64,000 nt of DNA, taken from NCBI RefSeq assembly GCF_028858725.1, contig NC_084790.1, positions 29,615,031 through 29,679,030 of the forward strand. The letters are read 5' to 3'. This document shows positions 36,201 to 48,200 of the stretch, piece by piece (position 1 is the stretch's first letter; every line of letters begins with the position of its first letter). A program made the position numbers and the translations under genes. This stretch comes from Colius striatus. Lineage: Eukaryota; Chordata; Aves; Coliiformes; Coliidae. The notes below the pieces were generated by a model. It did no database searches. It was not told the DNA's origin and worked only from the letters and a program-made list of their open reading frames with translations.

Positions 36201-39200
36201 AACAGGTAAAATTTCACTTCCCTACTTGTATTAGTGTTGAATCTTTTGTGTGTCTAATGTGTAAATCTGAACAATGGGACATGAAAACTGAAGTAATTTC
36301 AGAATATCATCCAATGACAAGATACTAGCTGTTAGTTTTGGTTCTCCTTTACCCTTCCTCAAATCTGTCTAAAGAAATGGTAGTATGCATTCCTCTGTTA
36401 ATGTAAAAAGCCTTTCCTTATGCTTAGGGTCAAATGTCTTACTGCTAAGGAAGATTACTTATGTCTTTTACTTATTACTTATGCATACGGTGTAGAGGAA
36501 GAGAACCTTCTTCAATGTAGTTTTTGATAAATTACAGATTTTTGAAGGTTTCCTTCAATCTTGTGGTTTTCAGGGTTTGTACTTTTTTCTATAACATCTC
36601 GTGACAGCCTGTGTATGTTCTTGTCTCCAGCCTTTAATAGATTTCTTGTTCTCTTAACAGTAACTTGATAGGGTTGCTTATAATTCCTTTTCAAATGACA
36701 GGTCTTTATAGCCTAGTAGATGTTTCCAAAGTAACTGTTAAGGAATCCACAAATGGCACCATCGTGGACAACAGGAGCAGTATTCAGGCTTCTCCTGTTT
36801 TGTGTTCCTCACCTAGAAGACAGATAAATTTGGATGACCTTGTGTTGAAGACCTTTTAATTGTATAATGCTGGTTAAGAACTTTTCACTGTGAATTCGAG
36901 TTCTGCAGCTGAACTGTGTGAGGGCATAAAATCCTAACCTGCTCATTTGTGGTAAATGCTGTGGTGTAAGTGGTGGCTTTTGTTTGATTCCCCTGCCCCA
37001 CTACCCCCTATTTTTCCTCTGGCTTGTGTTCATCTTGTTGTTTTTCTTCCCACTGTATTGTTTGTAAGACACATCTTCTTGATATTGATGTGACTTTTCT
37101 GCATGTGTACTTGCCATTAGGCTTCATAAGCTAAGCTGCTTGGTGGATCATTTCCACTGCTTTTGTGGAGAAAACAGCATGAGAACAGTTGATGAGACTC
37201 TTCTGTGTGTGTACTTGCCATTAGGCTTCATAAGTTAACCTGTTTGGTGGATTGTTTCCACTGCTTTTGAAGAGAGAACAGCATGAAAAATAATGTGCCC
37301 TAACTCTTGTCCTTCATATATTGCAGAGTCCCAATTAGAAGAGAAAAAAATCCTTAAGGCATTGTGAAATGGGATGGTAGACTTAATTTTGTTTTTCTCT
37401 ATTAAAAGATAAAAGTGGGCCTGCAAATTAATCCTTTCTCTCCTTGTAAGGCTTACTTTTCAAAAATTTGTTTCTGTGTAATGTTTTCTACTTTCAAAGT
37501 GCTGCTCCTAGAAGATTGAAGTGCAACGGGGGCAGTGAACTGCATGTTATGACAATACCATTGGCTACCATGATGCTAAGTGATGGAAATACAGATTGCT
37601 TATCTGAAAGTGACTATGCTCATCATGATGGCAGTAACTGAACCACTAAAGGAAGCTTTTGTGTTAACTTTAAAAAAAACTGTAATTTGTTATCTATGAA
37701 GTAAATTGCCAATGGTTACTCTGTACAAAGGAGAAACAATTTTTTCCACTCTAAAAAGGTGAAGTCCTATGTTTAAATTAAGTCTTGTGTTAGATATTAC
37801 ATGTTTATATAACATACAGCTGCATGAAGAGGAGAATTGATATGTGTCAGACTGCATCTTGCAACTCAACTTTTACTTATTTCTCAGGGAGAAAATTAGT
37901 TTTGTTGCTTGCTGCAGTCTTGAGCCTTCATCTCACATTTTTTGCTTCAAGAGAAACACCCAGCTATTATGGTATTAGCTTACAGAAGCTGCGTGGGAAG
38001 GAGAAGTGATGTTTGTTAGAATTACTAAGTTGGAAGGGTCATTGTAGATACACAGAGGGTAAGGGTGTTAGAATGAGGATCATATCCATTACCTTGCTCC
38101 ATTTAGTTTTGGATCTCATGGCAAGTACAAGCCAGTTCAGCCAGAGGAGAGGTTATTCTCAGAAAGTCCATGTTCAGATGCTAAGTTAATATGTTATGCT
38201 CTTTATAAATATCGAGTCTATAACTCTCTTAACCCTTAAGTGGTGTTTTGAATCTCTGCAGAATTGGACACCGTTAAAATCTAAGTTTTGAAATCTACAC
38301 GTTAAATATTCTTCCTTTGTTCAGTGGTATATCCTCTTTTCAGGACTGAATTGATGCCTGTGTATAAATTCTAAAGAGAAAAAAATTGGTTACCATCACA
38401 ACACTATTATTCTAAACTGTTGGAAATCATTCCTAGGTTGTAAAATAGAGAAAACTAGACTTAGGTATTTGAATATTTGAGCTAGTCTTACAGTATACTT
38501 AGATAACCTTTTACAAAAAACCAACATGAAACCAACCAAACAAAAAAAACCCGAACTCGAAAATCAAACAAACAAAACAAAATACTCTAAAACATTAGTA
38601 GTTAATTTTAGTTAGGGTGGCTTAGGTTTACTACTACTTAAGGTAGAGTCCAGCTGTAACCTGTCACTACCACATCCACCACTAAACAGTGTTTGAGGCC
38701 ATTTAATCTCATCCTTCACTTCTTACTTAGAAGTGACCAATGCCCACCTCACTACAACCACAACTCTCAGCATTCTCTTCCCCAGACTAAACAACCCCAG
38801 TTCCTTCAGCTGCTTTTCAGACTTGTGCTCTAGACCCTTTCCCAGCTTAGTCACTGTTCTCTGGACATGTTCCAGCACCTCAGTGTCCCTCTTGTAGTGA
38901 GAGGCCCAAAACTGAACAAAGTTTGTGGAATATAAGATGCATTGGACTAGATGATCTTTCAAGGTCCTTTCCAACACTTAAGATTCTATGTGATTACACT
39001 GTGTATCGGAATTTCTTAATAGATAAGATTTCTGTTGTAAAATAGTCCTTTAAAATAGCTGAAGTTAAGGAGTATTCACATTTCCATCACTTTCTCTAGT
39101 CATCAACATTGTGACAGAAAAATAAATTGCTGTTTCAAATGAAAATGCTTCCATAGAATTTCTATCTTGATCTCCTTTATTCTTATAAATTGCCTCAGCT

Positions 39201-42200
39201 ACAGAGGTAGGTCTGACTTAGAACCAGGGAAAGTTTTGAGCAACTAAGGAGCTGCCATTACAGCCCCTTCTCCCTTAGCAGAAATGTGTCCATGCAAACC
39301 CATGATGAACTGCAGTGTGGAATCTGCAGTTTTTGAAAAGTACTTGTAATTCATTAAGTAGCAAGTTTTATTGGTATTTACTTGTAATATTAGGGAGTTT
39401 CCTTAAAGGAGCTTTTTGGTGGGCAGATAGCATTGATACATGTGAAGATACTGGGTATAGTAAACTGAAAACAGCTGCAGGTGTTGTGAATTGCTGTGTA
39501 AGATGTGTTCCCTTAAGCATACTTCCTGTTAATGTATTAGTTTTCTGTAACTTTGAGTTGACATAGCTAGTTGACTATAGTTTGAATTTTTGTGAGCATC
39601 AACTGTTACTGTTAGTACTGATTGAACCTTTTAAGTGGCATTACCAAAGGTATCAGTAGGTAATTTCATCTTTCTTGAAATTCTAACATCACTGTTTTGT
39701 TTAAGCTGCCAACTACTTGTTGATTGCTGCTCTTTTCTTTACAGAGCAAATTCTGTTTCAAAAGCTCCATGTCATTCATCTGTTCAGGCTAGTGAATTGT
39801 GTAATTTGCAGTAGGTCATCCATTGTATCTTTATATGATTTCTAAGGACCATTTTATCTGGCTTGAAGGTTATGAGACCTTATGCTTTAAGTTTTGTTTG
39901 TCTGAGGGAGTAAGGCTCACATTACTTGTTGTTTGTTAAGTGAGCACTGGTGTTATCAGTCACAACTGCCATTCTCTCATTGTGAGTCTGGGTTTATGGG
40001 TTGTTTCACGTACTCAGCAAATGTGGAGGGGGAAGAACAAAACATTTTTGAGGAAAAAACGGGATGGGCAGAGTTGTTTCTTAGGAACTGGGTTTTTAAT
40101 CAGCTCTTTATGTGTACTTGCCTTGTAATACATCTGTAAATACTACAAGATTACATTTATCCTAAAAAAAATATATAGTCCAAGCAGTGTTCATAGAAAA
40201 ATAGGAAATCATAGAATAATAGTTTTATTTTCTTTCCCCTAAAGCAGTATTTAAATTCACACTTACTTGCTTTGTTAAAATTGCAGCTCAGAATGCAGTG
40301 ATGGAGAATGGTCTACAGCTGTGCCTACCTATTTTACTGCTACAGAAAAAGACCAGTCCTCAAGTGATGAGAGCTGGGAGACTGTCTCAGGCAGGGAGGA
40401 ACATGAACCTGAAGTGCAGAGCCGCAGCATTGATGATGAAGAGGAGAGCACAGACTTCTGTTTGCAAGGAGGGTATGGTTTTCTCTTATTAGCTAGTTTC
40501 CTCCCTTTCAGCTTCACTTCTTCTATGAAGACAGGCTGAGGGAGTGAGGGCTGTTCAGCCTGAAGAAGAGGAAGCTCCAGGGAGACCTTATAGCAGGCTT
40601 CCAGTACCTAAAGAGAGTGTACACAAAAACTGGAGAGGGGCTTTTTACAAGAAAAAGTAGTCAGAGGACAAGAGGAAATGGCTTTAAACTAAGAGAAGGT
40701 AGATCAGGATTAGGTATTAGTTATTCACTATGAGGATGGTGAGGCACTGGAACATCTTGCCCAGAGAGGTGGTGGATACCCCATCCCTGGAAGTGTTCAA
40801 GGGCAGGTTGGATGGGGCTTGGAGCAACCTGTTTTAGCAGAAGATGCATCTGCCAGTTAGTTGTAAAGACATATGTTACATACACATCACCTCATACTGC
40901 TTAGTACTCCTTGCAGAGTGGTTGTGTATCTCTTTGCTGTATTCCTCATATTAGCTGCAGCATCAGGTAAAAGAGCTGTAAGGAACCATTAGTATTAGAA
41001 GTATTAGAGGAGCAGAGCTAGAGATTGGCAGATAGTTCCAAAAACAGGCACCAGCCTCCACTGAACATGAAATGCCTTGGACCCTAGTGACACAAAAATG
41101 CAGGGCTCTGACTTGCAACCCTTCCTCCAGTGTTCCAGTCAAAAATACATTTGAAGCATTGTCAATGGAGGACATGGATGAGCAAGGCTTAGGTGGGGAA
41201 ATCTTAAGGACCAATCCACCCGTTATCCACTCCACCAGCAACAGGCAATAGGCACCGTAAAAAAGGGACGGGTGCCTGTTGTGGGTAACTCACTGTTAAA
41301 GGGCTCCAAGAGCTACAATCTGTGACATAGCTGAGAGAGTGCCACGCCTTGACAAGGGACGTGGGCTACTATCCCTTATGCCTCTTTCACATGGGTATGA
41401 ATGATGTAATGAGACATGACATTACCAAAATCAAGGATGATTGTGAAACCTTGGGGAAGCAAGTAAGGAGTAAGATGGGCTCAGGTTATCTTTTTGTCCC
41501 TCCTGCCTACAGAGGAAAGGGAACAGTCAATAATCAAAAGTTGTACAAGTTAATTCCTGGCTTACAGGTTGGTGCCAATGAGGTTTTGTTTTTTATGACA
41601 TGACTTTCTTCAGTGATTGTAATTTGATAGGGCAGGATGGATTATGTCTGTCTCACAAGGGCACTAGAATCTTTGGGAATAGGCTGGCCAAACTGATTAA
41701 ACTGAAGGACTTGGGGGGTGGGGTGTGAAATGGCAATGTGCTATCCTATCCTGAGGGAAACAGCTCAGGGCAGGAAATGCAATGATGAGTGCTCCTCAGC
41801 ACTGCACCAAGATGAGAAGCAGAAGGCTGACTTCCCTGAAGGAATGTCAAATGAGAGACGATCCTCTTGCACCCATCCAGGAAAACCTGTCTGCTCAAGT
41901 AAACCCTTGAAGTACACAACACAGTCTGGGGAATAAGCAGGAGGAACTGGAAATATGGGGGAGGATGCAGGGCTGTGGCCTCATTGCAATTACAGAGACA
42001 TAGTGGACAGCTCAGGTGACTGGAGCATGGCCATGCATGGCTGTTGTTAGGAAATATAGGCAAATGAGGCGAGGAGGTGGAGTTGCTCTCCATGTGAGAG
42101 AAACTAAAGTGTGTTGAACTCTGCCTAGGTGGGGATGAGGGGGAGATTAAATGATCGTGGGTGAGAGTTAAGGGCAGGGTAGTGTAGGTGATGCTCTTGT

Positions 42201-45200
42201 GGAAGTTTACTACAAGCCACCTGATAAGGAGGAGGAAGTGGATGAGGCTTTCTACAAACAGTTTAGAGCTGCCTCACAGTCACAATCCCTGGTCCTCATG
42301 GGGGACTTCAACCACCCTGATATTTCCTGGCAAAGCCACACAGCCAAATACACACAGTCCAGGAGGTTCCTGCAGAACATGGATGACAACTTCCTGTCAC
42401 AGGTGGTTGAAGAGGCAACAAATAAGTGTGCTGCTGGTCCTTGTGCTAGCAAGTTAAAAAGATCTGATTGGGGATGTGAAAGTCAGGAGGCAACCTTGGC
42501 TGCAGTGACCATGACATGATAAGAATTTAAGATCCTGTGTGGAAAAAGCAGGACACTAAGCTGGGTTGTGACCCTGGCTTTCAAGAAGGGTAACTTTTCA
42601 AAGGCCTGCCAGGAAGAATCTCATGAGACAGGATCCTCGATGATAGGTGTGCCCAGGAAAGCTGATGGATCTTAAAGTGCCACTTCCTCCAAGCCTAAGA
42701 TTGATTTGTCCGCACAAGTACAAAATCAGGAAAAGGAGCCAGAATGCCTGTATGGATGAAAAAAAAAATACTGGAACTACTCAGGGAGAAGAAAGAACTT
42801 TATGTAAAGTGGAAAAAGAGCTTGAGTTCTTGGGAAGAGTATATGAACATCGCCACAGGAGGATATTGAGAAGGTGGAGCTACTGCATGCCTTCTTTGCC
42901 TCAGACTTTACTGCCAAGGCTGTCCCTCAGGAAGTCCAGTCCCTGGAGGATAGTCAGATAATCTGGGAGCTCAAAGTCCTTCCCTTGGTGAATGAGAATG
43001 GGATTGGAGACCTCTTGGGCAAGTTTAACACCTGTAATCCATGGGACCTGATGGGCTGCATCCGAAAGTGCTGGTTGATGTGATTGCTGTGGCACTCTTC
43101 ATCATGTTTCAGTGATTGTGGAAGACAGGTGAGGTGCCTGAGGACTGTTGGAAGGCCAATGTCACTCTTAAAGGGCAAGAAGGATGACCCAGGAAACTAC
43201 AGGCCAGTCAGCCTCACCTCCATCCGTAGAAAGGTGATGGAACAGTTCATCCTCGATGTCATCACTAAACATCTGAAGGGAAAGGCGGTTATTGGGAGAG
43301 TCAACATGGATTCAGCAAGGGGAAATCCTGTTTGACCAACCTGATATCCTTCTGTGAGGGCATAACTGACTGGCTAGATGCAGGGAGAGCAGCAGATGTC
43401 ATCTACTTTGACTTCAGCAAGGCTTTAGACACTGTCTCCTATAATATCCTCATCAGAAAGCTCAAGCGGTGTGGCTTGGAAGAGTGGACAGTGAGGTGGA
43501 TGGAGAGCTGGCTGAATGACAGAACCCAGAGGGTGATGATCAATGGCACAGAATCGAGTTGGAGGCCTGTGGCCAGTGGAGTTCCAGAGGGATGGGTTCT
43601 GGGGCCAGTCTTGTTCAACATGTTCATCAACGACCTGGATGAGGGAACAGAGTGTACCCTCAGCAAGTTTGCTGATGACACCAAACTGGGAGACAGACTG
43701 ATTCCCCAGAAGGCTGTGCTGCCATTCAGCGGGATCTTGATTGGCTTGAGAGTTGGGTAGAGAGGAACGTCAGAGGTTCAACAAGGACAAGTGCAGATTC
43801 CTGCATCTATGGAGGAATAATCTCATGCACCAGTACAGGCTGGGGATTGAACTGGTGAAGAGCAGCTCTTTGGAGAGAGACCTGGGAGTCCTGATTGATA
43901 ATAAACTGAACATGATCCAGCAATGTGCCTTCATGGCCAAGAAGGACAATGGCATCATGGGATGCATCAAGAAGAGTGTGGCCAGCAGGTGGAGGGACTT
44001 TTTGTTCCCTCTCTCCTCTGCCCTGGTGAGGCTTCATCTGGAGTCCTATGTCCAGTTCTGGGCTCACCAGCTCAAGAGGGACAGAGAACATCTGGAGACG
44101 GTCCAGCACAGGGCCACCAAGATGATCAGGGGACTGGATCATCTTTCTTATAAGGAAAGGCTGTGGTAACTGGGGCTGTTTAGTCTAGAGAAGAGGAGTC
44201 TCTGGGGGGACCTCATTAATATTTACAAACATTTGAAAGATGTATGTCAAGGGAATGGGGCACTGCTTTTTTCTGTAGTGTCTAGTGCTAGGACCAGGGG
44301 TGACGGATGAAAGATGGAACACAAAGTTCCACTTAAGGAAAAATTTCTTTACTGTGAAGGCAAGGGGTCCCTGGCAGAGGCTACCTAGGAAGGGTGTGGA
44401 GTGTCTTCTGGAGGTTTCCAAACCCTTCTGGATGTGTTCCAATGTTACCTGATTTAGGTGGGCCTAATTTAGCAGGGAGGATGTGCTAGATGACCTCTAG
44501 AGGTCCCTTCCAGCCCTTGCTATTCTGTGATATTCCAGTGCTGCTTTGTATTTCTGCATTCCTATCAGTGTTTAAAGTAAACTTCAACTACTTGTTTGCT
44601 CAGAACTTTACTTATTTTTCTTTTTTTACCTTGTAAATTATATCTGTCTTTGTTGCAAAATTGTAGTTACAAAAATAACCAAGGCTATTTCTAAACACCT
44701 AATATTGACTTTACAGTCTTAGTTTGGTTCTTTATAAAGCAAAAAGCCCTGCCTAGGTGTTCTTTCAGCTTCTTTCACTTCTAGGTAGACAACACCTCTT
44801 ACCAGACAATCCAGAGTTGTTACCTGTTTTTTTTTTTTTTAGCATTCCTGTTCCTTGAGGTTTGTAGAGTTAGTGTGGCTTTATGAAAACTAGGCTGTTT
44901 CAGAATAGCAACAATAGAGCTGTGTACTCCATCTTTCTTTGATGTAAACTGCCTGGAAATGTACACGTTCCTGACATGATTACTGTTTATTTGCCCTTTT
45001 GCTCTTTTATAAGACAAGGGGAACTCAGAGGCCTGTGGCTCTAAACATCAAGGTGACTTGTCCTCTATAAAATCAAGGAAATAGAGGAGTCATTCTTCTT
45101 ATGCAAATAGTTTCTCTTGCAAATAGGATCTCTTGACATTCAAGCCAAACTTCCCCATGAAGGCTTTTCCAAGGTGTTGAGAGAGCCTTTCTCTTTAGTG

Positions 45201-48200
45201 GCTTTAGGAACTTGTTGATAAATAAAGAATCTCTAGTACCAAATTCAGTAGTTGTATCAGGGATAATGCCTGTGCTAGGGAAAATGCAAAGCAGCCTATT
45301 TACCGACCTGCTGGCCTTAAGCATTAGATAATAATTTTGTCGTAGAATCGTTAGTGTTACTAGATTCAAATTCTGGATCTGATACAACTGGGAATTTCTT
45401 GTTTTGGGGTTTTTTTTGCTGCAAATACTAAGTTTCTGGTTTATGATTGCAGACTGGGAGACATACATCTTTATCTCTTCTAGTATGTGTAGCTTTTGTT
45501 GCTTACATGTGTTTGTGAATTCTCCTAGCTTTTGAGTTATAACTTGACATGTATTTGTTTTAAGGGAACAGACATTGGAGGAAGGAGAAGTTCCTTGGTT
45601 ACAGTATCGGGAAGAAGGAGCAAGTAGCAGTGATGAGGAAAATGATCTGACTAGTGATTTTGTGCATCCTGGTTTCTTCTTGTTGGATGGAAATAACAAT
45701 CCTGAGGATGACTCCAGTGTGAGCGAAGACTTGGATGTGGAGTGGAGGTATGCCTTTAATAGTTTTCTGCATTCACTATAATAATAAAAATACTATAAAT
45801 TATAGCATAGATATATCAAAAACACTGATATTTTCTCCTTGTGAAGTTACATTGTGAAAAAGCACAAAAAGGGACTAGTGAGGTACATGGTCTTACAGTG
45901 TCAAGCAGCAAGCTTCCAAAGGAATTGTATGATGTGACAAAAACCTGATTTTTAAGTGTTGGAGTTTAGCCTTGGTAAGCTTCCTAATTACCTAAAATAG
46001 GAAGGAACCAAAATAGTCTTAAGTGTCGGCTGTTGAATATACAGAGATCTGTACATGATTTTGCTTGTGTCTTTTTTAAGATTTCATGTTTGAATGTTGA
46101 AAACAGAACTTGAAACAGCTTCCAAGCTATGAACCATGACATGGTATAATCAAAATCTGAATGTCAGTTGTAAAATTACCTTAGTGGCCTACATATGAAA
46201 TGTATTAGCTGAACTGTATGGCCTTTTACTCTGCAGCAGTCAACACTAAAAATTCCTGTTATATAATTCTGAAGTCTATATTGTCTTGAGTGTACTGGCA
46301 GGAGAGGCTGCAGGGCAACCTCTGTGAGGAGAGGCTGAGGCTACCCCATGTGGGCAACAGCTGGTTCCGTCTGGCTCCAGTGGATGACTGCAAGGTGGTG
46401 CCTCTGCAGAAGTTGTCAAGGGAGAGTAAAAAAATACTGCACAACAGTGTGATAGAGAACAGTGTGGAGAAACAAACCTGGAGACAGCGACATGAGAGAA
46501 GGAGGTGAAGGAGGTGCTTTGGGTGCTGGAGGAGAAGTTCCCCTGCAGCCCATGGAAGATACTATGGTGGGAACAAGTAGGTTTTTGCTAAAGGAACTGA
46601 GCCTGTGAAGCCTATGTACCACAGCAGTTGGTGAGGGAACCCACACTGGAGTTAGGCACCAGTGTAAGGAGAATGGAGTGTCAGAAAGGTACTGCCATGG
46701 ACTGGGCACAAGCCCCATTCCCTCTCTCTGCACTGCTTGCAGTAGGAGGACATAGAGGTGTCAGGAATGAATGAGTGAAGTTGAACCTGGGAAGAGAGAG
46801 GCCTAAAGGGAAGATGTTTCAGTTTTTGTCTTTTTTCCTCACCATCTGAATCCATTTTTATTGGCAATAAACTCATAGAATCATAGAACAGCCTAGGTTG
46901 GAAGAGACCTCAAAAAAAATCATCTGGTTCAACATTTTGGTTAAGGTTCCCCCTCAAATTGAGTCAGCTTTGCCTGTGGTGATAATTGATGAGTTATCTC
47001 TCTGTCTATATCTCAACCCATGATGTCTTGTTTGCATGAATGTCCACTTGACGCAGTGGAGTGAAAGAGAAGTTGGGTTGGTATCTGACAGCCAGCCAAG
47101 GTCAACTCAACACAACCATCTCTTGACAGTATATGCACACAGATGTTAACAGGTGATATGAAGTAATTTTATGTACCCAGCCTTTGTGTTGTTACGATTT
47201 ACTTTGAAATGAAGATAGTATTTCCTAACTTGTGTTTTTCAGACTACTTGATGAGTTTGATGACCTAGAACTGGCTCAAGCCATTCCTTATGTGAATCCT
47301 CAGTTTCTCTCATTTATGGCACTAGAGAGAAGCTTACAAGAAGCTGTGGAGGTATTAAAATATTCTTGATTATATTATATCTGTGATGTTGTGACATGTT
47401 TTTATTATTGAATCCTACTTCAGTATAATCTGACAATTGGAAGAATCCAGGAAAAAAGTTTTTTCAGTTTTAACTTGAACTTTCAAGTTTGAAAGCTTGA
47501 AAATGAGTGTTGGAAACTTATATGATTTAGTATAAGGAATTATTGACCAGTGATACTTCTTTTAGTAATTGTATATATTTCTTCTGAAAGGGAAAAGAAA
47601 TTATACCAATTTATACCAGTATAAAGATATGCCGTTTTAATTGTTCTAAACAGTTTTGCCAAATTTGCTATATAACAATGCTTTTTTTTTTTTTTTGCAA
47701 ACATACAATTGGGTGTCTTACTTTTATTCTTCAGTAGACCTTTCTGTGCTTGACTGTCCTGACTTCCTATGTGTTAAATTAACTAAAAAATAAAACCCAA
47801 ACCAAAAAATGAACCACCCAAAAGCAAAGAAACTTTTTATCTTTACCCTATTCTGATCTTATTTAATCTGTGTAATTTTGGATAAATCATAACATCTGTT
47901 ATCAAGAATCAGCACAGTTACGGTCTTTTGTCTTTTCTGTTACATGACATTGCTCACTGTCTGAGTGAACATGCAGCTATCTGATACTCAATTTGATGCA
48001 GTGCGACAATTCTTGTGTTGCCAGAAACATCCCCTGCAGGGTATTTGTCAAAATAACAGTTAAATGATGTGTAGATGTATAAAGTGATATTACAAAAATT
48101 AAACAGAATATTTTGTGTATGACATATGTCCGGGGCAGCTAAGGACAATTTGACTGCTAGCTCTGAGGTGAAAGCAGTGAACAAGGCAGTCTGTATGTCA

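Larger units (their letters stand above)
36206..40286. other. PJA2 intron 3
   Basis: Contains two candidate alternative exons (36712-36859, 37500-37641), a 104-bp tandem duplication and CR1 fragments. The rest is AT-rich and unassigned. Confidence 0.6.

Noticed and set aside
40473..40539. Read-through of PJA2 past 40472
   Set aside because: Protein similarity to PJA2 stops exactly at the donor and resumes in phase at 45565; the extension enters a CR1.
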